A DNA stretch of 64,000 nucleotides, from contig JAKLKO010000017.1 in the NCBI GenBank assembly GCA_023150615.1, forward strand, positions 1-64,000, read 5' to 3'. This document shows positions 32,913 to 41,964 of this stretch, in pieces. A program made the translations under genes and the position numbers. Each line of letters begins with the position of its first letter. Position 1 is the first letter of the stretch. This DNA comes from Phycisphaerae bacterium. Its GTDB lineage: Bacteria; Planctomycetota; Phycisphaerae; UBA1845; UTPLA1. The notes under the pieces are model-generated. The model ran no database searches and had not been told where the DNA came from. It worked only from the letters and a program-made list of their open reading frames with translations.

Positions 32913-34589
32913 CTAATCCAGCGAGCCTTGCTCGAACACGATGTCCACCGGGATCGCCGCGTCCGAGACGCGGCCGAGATCGGCCGCGAGTTGCCGCGGC
33001 AACTCGCCCTGCGCTCGCATCCACGCCGCGGCGCCGTCGTAGTCGCCGTCGCCCTGAAGCGTGAGGATCTTCGCGGAAAGCGATTCCACCGCCTTTCGCA
33101 TTGGATCGACGTTCACGCGATAGCGCCCGTCGCGGTCCCGCGAGAACGCGCCCGCTTCCGCGAAGTAGTTGAAGCGGAGCATGTTCGCCCGGCCGTGGGC
33201 GCTGGCTGCGCCGAATCGCACCGAGCGGAAGATGCCGGCCAGAAACGTCACGTAGTAATCCTCGATGCTGCCATCCTTCAGATCGCCGCTTTCGAGCAGC
33301 TTGCCGATCATGTACAGGCCGAGGATGTCGGCCTTGCCCTCCTCGATCGTCCCGGCCAGGTCGCGGAGCGCCTCGCGCACGGTCCCGCGCCCGTTGATCG
33401 TCTGCTTGATGCCCAGTCCGTGGGCGACCTCGTGGAACATCGTGTCGCCGAAGAAGGCGTCAAACGTGACGTGCCGGCGCTGCTCCGGCGCGATGAGCAG
33501 GTCGGCGATCGGCACAAGAATCTTGTCGAACTTCGCCCGCATCGCGTTCTTGAGCTGCAATCGCCGCGCGCCCTTGCGGAGCTGAATCTCCTCGTCGTTC
33601 GGGAGGTTGATCGCGATCGTCTTCGATCCCGCATTGCAATCGCCGGCGTAGTACACGACGTCGTAGGCGTTCAGGTCCGACCCGGTCCCCGGCGACTCCC
33701 GTTTGTACGCCTCCGGCACCGGCAGGCCGCGCTGCAATCCGGGCAGCAGGGCCGCGTACTTCGCCAGCCGCGCGCTCCAGGCCTTGTCCTTCACCAGCAC
33801 GTACGCCTCGTGCGCCGCCTTGTAGCCGAAGAGCTGATCCTCGTACGTCTCGATCGGACCGATCACGCAGTCGATCGTGTTGTCCTTCATCTCGAGCCAC
33901 GCCAGGTCGCTGGCGCGATAGTCGTCCGTCAGCAGCGCGTCGGCCCGAAGCTCGAGATAGCGCCGCAGGCCCGAATCCTCCGCCAGCGCCGCGGCCTGTC
34001 GAAGCGCCGCGACGGCCAGCCGCACCGGCTCGGCGAACTGCTCGTGATAATCGAGCGCGGTGAGATGCGCCTTCGCATCGCGCCGGATCACGCTGTACTG
34101 GCTCTTGAACGCCGCGGCCTGATCGGGGTGCTCCTTGATGAACTGCTCGAACTCGGCCTTCGTCAAGTCGTGCGGATAGAAGTTCGCGCCCGGCGGCTTC
34201 GGGCCGAATCCCTCGACGAACGGTGCGTTGTCGGCCAGACGGTCCCAGGGTCCGTAGTTGATCTCGACGAAGCGCCGCGTGTCCGGATCGCGGAGGGATG
34301 CGAGCAGCGGCTCAGGCTCGCCGTAGGCCTCCAGCCAGAAGATGCGGTCCATCTGCCGCGCCGCCTCGATCAGCAGCGGCAGCATGCGCCGTTCGTTCGG
34401 CGTCAGCGCGCTCAAGTCGGTCGTCAGCCTGACCGTGGCGTACTGCGCGACGCGCTCGCGCATTGTCATGGTCCGGCTCCGCGCCGCTTGCGCGACGTCG
34501 CGACCGGCCTGCGATTGAAGACATCCGGCCGGGGACAGCGCGATAAGGGCGGCGGTCGCGAGTGCGACGCGGCGAGTTCGACTTGGCAT
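32913..34589 (-). CDS. M49-like dipeptidyl-peptidase III family lipoprotein
   Basis: 558 residues. The N-terminus has a lipobox (LIALSPAGC, Cys23), so the enzyme is probably exported and lipid-anchored. The metal site is His386-Glu387-x-x-His390 (FHEVAHGLG) with the second motif EEGKAD at 416-421, the M49 pair of HExxH-type helix plus EExxxD. Bacterial relatives I recall share the segments NLPNDEEI and EEGKADILGLY. M49 enzymes release dipeptides from the N-terminus of oligopeptides. It is next to POT and OPT transporters and peptidase T, which fits extracytoplasmic peptide digestion. Confidence 0.8.
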   Translation of the reverse strand: MPSRTRRVALATAALIALSPAGCLQSQAGRDVAQAARSRTMTMRERVAQYATVRLTTDLSALTPNERRMLPLLIEAARQMDRIFWLEAYGEPEPLLASLRDPDTRRFVEINYGPWDRLADNAPFVEGFGPKPPGANFYPHDLTKAEFEQFIKEHPDQAAAFKSQYSVIRRDAKAHLTALDYHEQFAEPVRLAVAALRQAAALAEDSGLRRYLELRADALLTDDYRASDLAWLEMKDNTIDCVIGPIETYEDQLFGYKAAHEAYVLVKDKAWSARLAKYAALLPGLQRGLPVPEAYKRESPGTGSDLNAYDVVYYAGDCNAGSKTIAINLPNDEEIQLRKGARRLQLKNAMRAKFDKILVPIADLLIAPEQRRHVTFDAFFGDTMFHEVAHGLGIKQTINGRGTVREALRDLAGTIEEGKADILGLYMIGKLLESGDLKDGSIEDYYVTFLAGIFRSVRFGAASAHGRANMLRFNYFAEAGAFSRDRDGRYRVNVDPMRKAVESLSAKILTLQGDGDYDGAAAWMRAQGELPRQLAADLGRVSDAAIPVDIVFEQGSLD

Positions 34590-34789
34590 GTGGCACCCAT
34601 GAGGTTCACGTTATCGGCCGGTGGCATCGTGGTGGGCGGCCGATTGGGAGTGGATTGTCGCCGGCGGCTCGCCGGACGCAAGCGCGGTCGGTCGGGCGAT
34701 CGGATGGCCGTTTCGCATGGCAATCGCCGGAGCGGTTCGCTATCCTAGCCGGCTCGTTTGTCGAGCCGACGACGCGAGGGCCTGAAGGG

Positions 34790-36307
34790 ATGACGAGCAA
34801 CACCGCGGCAGGCGCCGGCGCTTCCGCCCCCCATTCCTCCGAGCGTACCTTCCTGGGTCATCCCATCGCGCTCTATGTGCTGTTCTTCACCGAGTTGTGG
34901 GAGCGATTCAACTTCTACGGCATGCGGGCGCTGCTGATCTTCTACTTCATGCAGACCTTCAACGTCGAACGCGGCCCGGCCAGCGAGTCGTACGGCGCGT
35001 ACAACGGGTTGGTCTATGCGACGCCGTTGCTCGGGGGAATGCTGGCCGATCGCATCATCGGCTACCGTCGGTCGATCATCCTCGGCGCGATCCTGATGGG
35101 GCTCGGCGAGTTTGGCCTCACGTTTTCGGGGTTCGGAATCATCCCGCAGAACCACGTGACGATTTTCAGTTCGCTGGCGCTGGTCATCGTCGGAAACGGG
35201 TTCTTCAAGCCCAACATCTCGACGTTGGTCGGGACGCTCTACCGTCAGGGCGACAATCGCCGCGATACCGCTTTCACGATTTTCTACATGGGGATCAACA
35301 TCGGCGCGTTTCTCTCGCCCATCGCCTGCGGCCAGATCGGGCAGCGCTACGGGTTTCACTACGGATTCGGTCTCGCCGGGATCGGAATGGTCGTCGGGCT
35401 GATCATCTTCCTCTGCGGGAAGCACCTTCTGGGCGATCACGGACTTCCGCCGAACCCCGAGGTTCTCAAGAGCCGTCGCGTCATGGGCATCCGCCGCGAT
35501 ACGGCGGTCTATGCAGGCGCGGTGCTCCTCGTGCCGATCGCCGCATTCCTGGTCTCGACGCCGCATCTCGTCATCCGCTACGCAGCGCCGGTCGTCGGCG
35601 CCGCCTTCCTCCTTTACGTGATCTGGGAGGCGTTTCGAAGTGAGCACGCCGAGCGAGTCGGCCTCTTCGCCGCGCTGCTTCTGATTTTCTTCTCGATCGT
35701 CTTCTGGGCGTGCTTCGAGCAGGCGGGCAGTTCCATGAACCTGTTCACGGAAAGTTGCGTCGACCGCACCGTATTCGGATACACGATCGAGGCCTCCGTG
35801 TTTCAATCCGTCAACGCGGCGTTCATTGTCCTCCTGGCCCCGTTCTTCACCTACCTTTGGACTCGGCTGGGGCGCGCGGGCCTCGAGCCATCGTCACCGG
35901 TGAAGTTCGGTCTGGCGCTCATTCAGGTCGGCGCGGGGTTCGTCTTTCTCGTCATCGCGGCGCGCCATGCGACGGGCGCTGCGAAGGCCGGTCTCGTCTG
36001 GATCTTTCTTGCGTACTTTTTCCACACCACGGGCGAGTTGTGCCTCTCGCCCGTCGGGCTTTCGATGATCACCAAGCTCGCGCCGGCGCGACTCGGCGGC
36101 CTGATGATGGGCATGTGGTTTCTGTCGTCCGCGTTCGCGCATCTGATCGGAGGCGTGATCTCGAGCATGACCGGTCGCGAGGGCGGCTTCGAGCCGGTGT
36201 TCAAGATGATCGTCTATTTCGCGTGCGCTTCGGGCGTCGTCCTGCTGATACTAAGCCCCGTCATCAAACGATGGGAACGCATCCGGCTCGAAAGTCACCA
36301 TCGTTAG
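34790..36307 (+). CDS. Proton-dependent oligopeptide transporter, POT/PTR family
   Basis: 505 residues from ATG 34790, with GAAGGG just before it. About 13-14 spans. The POT proton-coupling motif ExxERFxxYG is present as ELWERFNFYGMRALL in helix 1. The second signature is GNGFFKPNISTLVG and the third FFHTTGELCLSPVGLS. It imports di- and tripeptides with protons. It is divergent from the M49-like peptidase gene and convergent with the OPT transporter gene. Confidence 0.92.
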   Translation: MTSNTAAGAGASAPHSSERTFLGHPIALYVLFFTELWERFNFYGMRALLIFYFMQTFNVERGPASESYGAYNGLVYATPLLGGMLADRIIGYRRSIILGAILMGLGEFGLTFSGFGIIPQNHVTIFSSLALVIVGNGFFKPNISTLVGTLYRQGDNRRDTAFTIFYMGINIGAFLSPIACGQIGQRYGFHYGFGLAGIGMVVGLIIFLCGKHLLGDHGLPPNPEVLKSRRVMGIRRDTAVYAGAVLLVPIAAFLVSTPHLVIRYAAPVVGAAFLLYVIWEAFRSEHAERVGLFAALLLIFFSIVFWACFEQAGSSMNLFTESCVDRTVFGYTIEASVFQSVNAAFIVLLAPFFTYLWTRLGRAGLEPSSPVKFGLALIQVGAGFVFLVIAARHATGAAKAGLVWIFLAYFFHTTGELCLSPVGLSMITKLAPARLGGLMMGMWFLSSAFAHLIGGVISSMTGREGGFEPVFKMIVYFACASGVVLLILSPVIKRWERIRLESHHR

Positions 36308-36370
36308 ATGCAGCGCATTCCATCGCCCCGCGCGAGAGCCGCGCCGGCGCAGTGCCATCGGACGAATTCG

Positions 36371-38518
36371 TCAGTGCCCGCCGTGCGCGACCCCTTCCGC
36401 CGGCTTGGCCCGAAGGCAATCGAGGTAAACGAAAAGTGACAGGCCGACCAGCGCCGCCAGGCCGAGCCAGTTATTGACGCGTGCCCACCACTCTGCACTC
36501 GTGCCCCCGTCGATGATCCGTCGTCCCAGGTCGAGCGCGGGCATGACGGCCTTGCCGAAATACTGCTCGTCGAGGATCGCCAGTCCGTTCAGCAGGACCT
36601 CGATGATCGCAGCCCCGGCGATCAATCCCGATGCGATGAGGATTCCCTTGTCATTCCGTCCCTTCGCGAGCTTCTCGTCCTTTGTACTACGACTGACGAA
36701 ATGTGCGACGATGGCGCCGAACAACAGGGGCGTATTGACGTCCATCGGCAGGTACATGCCCAGCGCGAATGCCAGCGGTGAGATTCCGATGAACGTCAGG
36801 ATGACGGAGATGACTGCGCCTGTTCCGTAGAGCAGCCACGGAACCTCTTGGTTCGTGCCGAGGAAAGTCTCGAGCGTGCTGCGCATCATGTTCGCCTGCG
36901 GCGCGGGCAGCGGTTTGTTCATGGCGTCAATCGCGACGTATCCCGGCCGGTACGCGAGCACCATGATCACGATCGTCACGAGCACCGACGCCAGCAGAGA
37001 CGCAACGATCGCGCTCCACTGGATGCGACGCGGCGTTGCCCCGATCCAGTAGCCGATCTTGAACTCGGTGACGAGCGTCCCGGCCATCGACAGCGCCGCG
37101 CACACCACGCCGCCGACGAGCAGCACCGCGAGCATGCTGGCATCGCCCTTCGGAAGACCGGCCTTCAGCAGTACCACGGCCGTGATGATGATCGTCGTGA
37201 CGGTCATGCCCGACAGCGGCGTGGTCGAGATCATGGCGATGGCCCACGCCGAAACGGTGGTGAACAGGAACGACAGCAGCAGCGCGAGCAGCGTCGAGAT
37301 GATCGCGAGCCGCGTCGCGCCCGGCATGCCGCCGAGGACGCTGAAGCGGAAGTAGAAGAACAGCACGGCGGTCGTCAGCAGGCCGATGACGAACAGCGCG
37401 GGATACCCGATATCCTGATCGGTCCGCTCGTGCTCATGGCGACCGCCGGTCGATCGGACAAGCCCTCCGATCGCCTCGCGCAGGGCCGTCGCCATGACCT
37501 TGCTCATGCGGAGAATCGAGATGAGCCCCGCGGCGAAGATGCCGCCGATTCCGATGATCCGCGGAATATTGTGGAAGATCTGATGCGGCGTGGCCTCCGT
37601 GAAGCCGGGGTGGCTGTTCAGGCGGCGCAGAGACTCGATGTCGAACGGCGCGAGCAGCGGAACCAGCACAAAGCAAGACAGAAACGAGCCGCAGGCAATG
37701 ATCGTCGCATACCGCAGTCCGACGATGTAACCGAGGCCGAGGTAATACGCGCCCGTACCCATCATAAAGACGGCCTTGACGTGGTCCGTGAGCTTCTCCA
37801 ATGCGGGGATGGCCAGCGGCTTGACCTTCTCCGAGAACTCGAGCCGTCCCGTGGTAAACGTGGAGGTGAACAATTTCGTTGCGAAGCTAAGGAAGTTGTA
37901 CACGACGGCGATCAGAAACGAGTAGATCAGCACCCACGCCTGCCCGGACGAGCCGGAAGCACCCGTGGCGAGGATTTCATTCGTGGCCGTTCCTTCCGGA
38001 AACGGCAGTTTGCCGTGCATGTCGCGGACGAAATAGCGCCGGAAGGGAACGAGAAACACGACGCCGAGCACCGCACCCAGAAACGGCACGAGGAAGATCT
38101 GCAGGAAGAGCTGCACGTTGCTGAGATGGAGGCTCTCGTGCAGCTTCAGCATATAGATGGCGGGCATGGTGAAGCACGTGCCGCCCGCGACGATGCCCGA
38201 TGTGGTTCCGATCGCGAGGATGTTGACATTCTCAAGGAGCGAGCTGCGACGCAATCCGAATCGCAGCAGCAGACCCGACAGGCCGACGGCGAGGATCGAG
38301 ATCGGGATCGCCGTTTCGATCCCCTGTCCGGCCTTGAGCGCGAGGTAGGTGGCTGCCATCGCGAAGATGGCGTTCATGGCGGTCCCGAAGACGATCGACC
38401 GCGTCGTGATCTCCGGCACGCGCATCGTCGCCGGCACCATCGGCGTGTAGGTCTCCCCCGGCTTCAGTTCGCGATATGCGTTCTCCGGCAGCCGCGTCTG
38501 GATCGCCTGCTCATTCAT
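36371..38518 (-). CDS. Oligopeptide transporter, OPT family
   Basis: 715 residues with about 15-16 spans. OPT-family marks include YTPMVPATMRVPEITTRSIV near the N-terminus, LALKAGQGIETAIPISILAV, the conserved LPFPEGTATNEIL loop, and PMDVNTPLLFGAIVAHFV near the end. OPT carriers take up tri- to hexapeptides or metal chelates using the proton gradient. The neighbouring peptidase T on the same strand (81 bases downstream) points to peptides as the substrate here. Confidence 0.92.
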   Translation of the reverse strand: MNEQAIQTRLPENAYRELKPGETYTPMVPATMRVPEITTRSIVFGTAMNAIFAMAATYLALKAGQGIETAIPISILAVGLSGLLLRFGLRRSSLLENVNILAIGTTSGIVAGGTCFTMPAIYMLKLHESLHLSNVQLFLQIFLVPFLGAVLGVVFLVPFRRYFVRDMHGKLPFPEGTATNEILATGASGSSGQAWVLIYSFLIAVVYNFLSFATKLFTSTFTTGRLEFSEKVKPLAIPALEKLTDHVKAVFMMGTGAYYLGLGYIVGLRYATIIACGSFLSCFVLVPLLAPFDIESLRRLNSHPGFTEATPHQIFHNIPRIIGIGGIFAAGLISILRMSKVMATALREAIGGLVRSTGGRHEHERTDQDIGYPALFVIGLLTTAVLFFYFRFSVLGGMPGATRLAIISTLLALLLSFLFTTVSAWAIAMISTTPLSGMTVTTIIITAVVLLKAGLPKGDASMLAVLLVGGVVCAALSMAGTLVTEFKIGYWIGATPRRIQWSAIVASLLASVLVTIVIMVLAYRPGYVAIDAMNKPLPAPQANMMRSTLETFLGTNQEVPWLLYGTGAVISVILTFIGISPLAFALGMYLPMDVNTPLLFGAIVAHFVSRSTKDEKLAKGRNDKGILIASGLIAGAAIIEVLLNGLAILDEQYFGKAVMPALDLGRRIIDGGTSAEWWARVNNWLGLAALVGLSLFVYLDCLRAKPAEGVAHGGH

Positions 38519-38599
38519 CGATCAGCCCTTCACCGGTTCGGGTGTCCACTCGCCGCGGACCGCGTTCCGCAATCCGCCACGGCCGCATTCGCCGCGCCG

Positions 38600-39829
38600 C
38601 TACTTTTCCTTCCCCCATAGCTGCGCCAGTTCCACCAGCACCTTGACCGACGTCTCCATCTGCTCGAGGCACGCGAACTCGAGCGGTGAATGGAAATTGT
38701 GCATGCCCACCGACAGGTTCGGCGTGGGAAGACCCATCTCGCTCAGCCGCGAACCATCCGTTCCGCCGCGGATCGACTGGAACCGCGGCTCCTTGCCGAT
38801 CCGCCGCACCGCCTCGGCCGCCAGGTTCACCGCCCGCGGCTCCTTCGCCAGCGCCTCGATCATGTTGCGGTACTGCTTCTGCACGTCGATCTTGATCTCC
38901 GCCCGCGGATGCTCCGCCCGCAGCGTCGCCGCGATCGACTCCAGCAGCTCCGCCTGCTCGGCCAGCTCCGCCGTGACGAAGCTCCGCAGCAGGATGCGGA
39001 TCCTCACTTCCGGCACGCCGCCGTCGATCACGTACGGATGCAGGAACCCGTCGCGCCCGCTCGTCATCTCCGGCGCGAGCCGATGCCACGGCAAGCGCGA
39101 GACGAACTGCCCCGCCAGACGGATCGAGTTGACCATTCGACCCTGCGCAAAGCCCGGATGGATGTTCCGTCCCGTGATTGTCACGATCGCCAGGTCGGCT
39201 GAGAACGTCTCGTTCTCGATGCCCGCCTCGCCCTCGCCGTCCAGCGTGTACGCCACCGTCGCGTTGATCTTCTTGAGGTCCAGCTTGTCCGTCCCGTGGC
39301 CGATCTCCTCGTCGCACGTGAAGATGATGCGGATCGGGCCGTGCTTCAGCTCCGGATGCTCGATCAAGTGCGCGGCGGCCGTCATGATCACCGCCAGGCC
39401 CGCCTTGTCGTCTGCGCCGAGCAGCGTCGTGCCGTCGGTCGTGATCAGCGTCTTGCCCTTCAGTTCCGCCAGCCCGTCCGTCTCGGCAACGCGTATGACG
39501 CGCGACGGGTCGCCGGAAAGCACGATGTCCTTGCCATCGTAGTTCCGGCGGATGATCGGCTTGACGTTGGCGGCCGTGAACTCCGGCGAGGTATCCATGT
39601 GCGAACACCACGCGATCGTCGGCGCGGATGAGACGTTTCCAGGGATCGTCGCCATGACGATCCCGTGCTCGTCCATGTTGACGTCCGGCAGCCTCAGCGC
39701 CCGCAGCTCTTCCGTGAGCATCTTCCCGAGCACCTTCTGGCTCGCCGAACTCGGGTACGTCGCCGCGCCCTCGACGGCCGTCGTCTCGACCTTCACATAG
39801 CGGCAGAATCGATCCAGCAGCGTGTCCAA
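38600..39829 (-). CDS. pepT: Peptidase T (tripeptidase)
   Basis: 409 residues of the M20B family. It removes the N-terminal residue from tripeptides in the cytosol. The first metal motif is SHMDTSPEF and the second is LGADDKAGLA. The catalytic Glu pair follows in TCDEEIGHGTDKLD, then RGGTDGSRLSEMGLP and NFHSPLEFACLEQ. The start is a TTG at 39829 with GGAGGT seven bases upstream. It lies downstream of OPT and would finish the digestion of imported peptides. Confidence 0.95.
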   Translation of the reverse strand: MDTLLDRFCRYVKVETTAVEGAATYPSSASQKVLGKMLTEELRALRLPDVNMDEHGIVMATIPGNVSSAPTIAWCSHMDTSPEFTAANVKPIIRRNYDGKDIVLSGDPSRVIRVAETDGLAELKGKTLITTDGTTLLGADDKAGLAVIMTAAAHLIEHPELKHGPIRIIFTCDEEIGHGTDKLDLKKINATVAYTLDGEGEAGIENETFSADLAIVTITGRNIHPGFAQGRMVNSIRLAGQFVSRLPWHRLAPEMTSGRDGFLHPYVIDGGVPEVRIRILLRSFVTAELAEQAELLESIAATLRAEHPRAEIKIDVQKQYRNMIEALAKEPRAVNLAAEAVRRIGKEPRFQSIRGGTDGSRLSEMGLPTPNLSVGMHNFHSPLEFACLEQMETSVKVLVELAQLWGKEK

Positions 39830-39996
39830 GACCCACCTCCGAAAGATCGCCCGACGGTCCGTCGCGCCGTCCGGACCGCCGCAGCCGACCGCGATGTACC
39901 CCCGACCGGCCGTTCGTGCAACTGCCCCCGCGCCGCCGCTCGCGTCCCGTCGGACGCGCCTCTACAATCCCGCCCCCGAAACCACGGAGGTCGCAC

Positions 39997-40935
39997 ATGC
40001 CGCTGAATCTCAAGGGCCGTTCGCTCTGCTCGATGAAGGACCTGTCCACTGACGAGTGCATGCAGCTCCTGCACCGCGCGATCGACATGAAGACGGAGCT
40101 TCGCGCCGGCCGCGCCGCCGTGCCGCTCGCCGGCAAGACGATGGCCATGATCTTCCAGAAACCCTCGTTGCGAACCCGCGTCTCGTTCGAGGCGGGCATG
40201 ACGCAGCTCGGCGGTCACGCGATCTACCTCGCCCCGACGGACATCTCGATCGGCCAGCGCGAGACGACCGAAGACATCGCCCGCGTCCTGTCGCGCATGG
40301 CCAACATCATCATGGCCCGCACGTTCGGGCACGACATCGTGACGGATCTGGCGAAGTACGCGACGGTGCCGGTGATCAACGGCCTGTCGGACTTCGAGCA
40401 TCCGTGCCAGATTCTCGCCGACCTCCAGACAGTGCTCGAAAAGAAGGGCAGGCTCCAGGGTCTCAAGCTCGCGTATGTTGGCGATGGCAACAACGTCTGT
40501 CATTCGCTGCTCTACGGCGGGGCGCGGGTTGGCATGTACGTCAGTTGCGGCACGCCGGACGACTATCGCCCGAACCGCACCGTCGTCGCGGAGGCGGCCG
40601 AGATTGCCGCGCGGTTCAACGCGAAGGTCGAGGTCGTCGCCGATCCGCACGCCGCCGTGCGGAATGCCGACGTCGTCTACACCGACGTGTGGGCGAGCAT
40701 GGGGCAGGAGGCCGAGGCCGAGAAGCGCAAGAAGGTGTTCCCGCCTTACCAGGTCAACGCAAGACTGATGGCCTCGGCGAAGCCCGATGCGCTGATCCTG
40801 CACTGCCTGCCGGCGCACTATGGTGACGAGATCGACTTCGACGTCTCGCGCACGCCGAATTGCGTCATCTTCGACGAGGCGGAAAACCGCCTGCACGTCC
40901 AGAAGGCGCTGATCGTCTCGCTCCTCGGCGTGTAG
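39997..40935 (+). CDS. argF: Ornithine carbamoyltransferase
   Basis: 312 residues from ATG 39997 with GGAGG upstream. Converts ornithine and carbamoyl phosphate to citrulline in arginine synthesis. Carbamoyl-phosphate site: KPSLRTRVSFE, in which the common STRTR is SLRTR. Other motifs are FEHPCQILADLQT, VGDGNNVCHSLL (where the family has the DxNN motif) and the ornithine-site HCLPAHYGDEI. No other arg gene is adjacent. Confidence 0.96.
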   Translation: MPLNLKGRSLCSMKDLSTDECMQLLHRAIDMKTELRAGRAAVPLAGKTMAMIFQKPSLRTRVSFEAGMTQLGGHAIYLAPTDISIGQRETTEDIARVLSRMANIIMARTFGHDIVTDLAKYATVPVINGLSDFEHPCQILADLQTVLEKKGRLQGLKLAYVGDGNNVCHSLLYGGARVGMYVSCGTPDDYRPNRTVVAEAAEIAARFNAKVEVVADPHAAVRNADVVYTDVWASMGQEAEAEKRKKVFPPYQVNARLMASAKPDALILHCLPAHYGDEIDFDVSRTPNCVIFDEAENRLHVQKALIVSLLGV

Positions 40936-40997
40936 CGGGGTTTGTAACGGATCGCCGGACGGCGCGTCCGGTGCGACGACGCGACCCGGCAGGGCGG

Positions 40998-41228
40998 CTA
41001 CAGGTTGAAGAGGTTCCGCACGAGCGTGTTCACGACCGTGAAGATGATCGAGTTCAGCAGATTCTGAATCTCGAAGTTCAGCGCGCCGACCGGATCGGGA
41101 AAGCAGATCAACCCCTGAAACAGCGGCAGGCCGGCCACCGCCAGCACGACCGTTCGGCCCCGGCGCCAGGCGCGAACCGTGCGAGCGGCCGGGCGGCGCT
41201 TCGACGTGGGCGGTGTTGAATCGGGCAT
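40998..41228 (-). CDS. Small exported protein, tandem array member 3
   Basis: 76 residues from ATG 41228. A basic N-terminus (SKRRPAARTVRAWRRGRT) leads to a hydrophobic segment, VVLAVAGLPLFQGLIC, then FPDPVGALNFEIQNLLNSII and FTVVNTLVRNLFNL. It is the last of three adjacent minus-strand genes. All three share a layout of basic start, export-type hydrophobic segment ending at a Cys, a D-containing turn, and an amphipathic C-terminus. No named family is recognised. Confidence 0.5.
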   Translation of the reverse strand: MPDSTPPTSKRRPAARTVRAWRRGRTVVLAVAGLPLFQGLICFPDPVGALNFEIQNLLNSIIFTVVNTLVRNLFNL

Positions 41229-41248
41229 GCGTCGGCCCCCGTGCGCTG

Positions 41249-41437
41249 TCAGAATGGGAAGAAGTTGAGGAACATCAGCGAGATGAACGAGGAGGTGTAG
41301 AGCGTAATCGTGCGGACGATGTTCTCCGCCGCCACCTCCCGGATTGCGCCATCCGGGATGCACGACAGGCCGGCGAACACCATTGCGACCGGTAACCAGC
41401 GCGGCCGGGCCAGAAGCGTCCGGGTCAGATTCCGCAT
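41249..41437 (-). CDS. Small exported protein, tandem array member 2
   Basis: 62 residues from ATG 41437: MRNLTRTLLARPRWLPVAMV, then FAGLSCIPDGAIREVAAENI and a hydrophobic C-terminus (LYTSSFISLMFLNFFPF). The LSC-IPD junction parallels LIC-FPD and GGC-DPQ in its neighbours, so the Cys may be a lipidated or mature N-terminus. It sits 20 bases upstream of member 3 on the same strand. Function unknown. Confidence 0.5.
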   Translation of the reverse strand: MRNLTRTLLARPRWLPVAMVFAGLSCIPDGAIREVAAENIVRTITLYTSSFISLMFLNFFPF

Positions 41438-41508
41438 GGTCAGCCTCCTGCTCCCGACGCGCGCCGCCCAGGCGGTCCACCGCGCCGGACCCATTCGCGG
41501 ATCATGAT

Positions 41509-41766
41509 CTACGCGACGTATTGACGCAAGCTCTCGAAAACGGCCTCAACCGTCGATCCCGGCTGCGACGTGCTCGCGTTCTGCAACGCGAGGAAAAACG
41601 CGTTGATCAGCGCCGTGACCAGGCCGGTCAGCGACGTCTGCAGGCCCGTCAGGATCGCGGTTCGAACCTGCGGATCGCAACCGCCGAGCTGAAAGACCGT
41701 CGCACCGACGACCAGGGGAACGAGCGTCCATCGCCGCGTCGACGTCAGGACGGAGTGGAGCTTCAT
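41509..41766 (-). CDS. Small lipoprotein-like exported protein, tandem array member 1
   Basis: 85 residues from ATG 41766, preceded by GGGAGG. The signal is MKLHSVLTSTRRWTLVPLVV followed by GATVFQLGGC, a good lipobox. The mature part (DPQVRTAILTGLQTSLTGLV...) is an amphipathic helix-rich region ending LRQYVA. It is the first of three similar small genes transcribed toward argF. Function unknown. Confidence 0.55.
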   Translation of the reverse strand: MKLHSVLTSTRRWTLVPLVVGATVFQLGGCDPQVRTAILTGLQTSLTGLVTALINAFFLALQNASTSQPGSTVEAVFESLRQYVA

Positions 41767-41964
41767 GAAAACCTCCCGTTGGAGCCCGGCGAGGAGTCGG
41801 TCGTCCGTCGGTTGGGCGCGGGTGACGCGCAACGATTCGACCGGACCACATCTTATGGGCCGCTTCCGGCCGAGACAAGCCGGCGCCCCGTCCGACTCCG
41901 GACGTAGTCATATCGGGTCACGGAAGGGGGGCGGTTTAACAATGAACCCGCGGACCGGATTCCC

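Noticed and set aside
40955..40971. Hairpin CCGGAC-GGCGC-GTCCGG after argF as a terminator
   Set aside because: Six-base stem without any T-run; common by chance in this GC-rich DNA.
41655..41675. GGTTCGAACC, the T-loop sequence of a tRNA
   Set aside because: No acceptor stem, anticodon arm or CCA can be built around it; it lies in the coding frame of a small exported protein.
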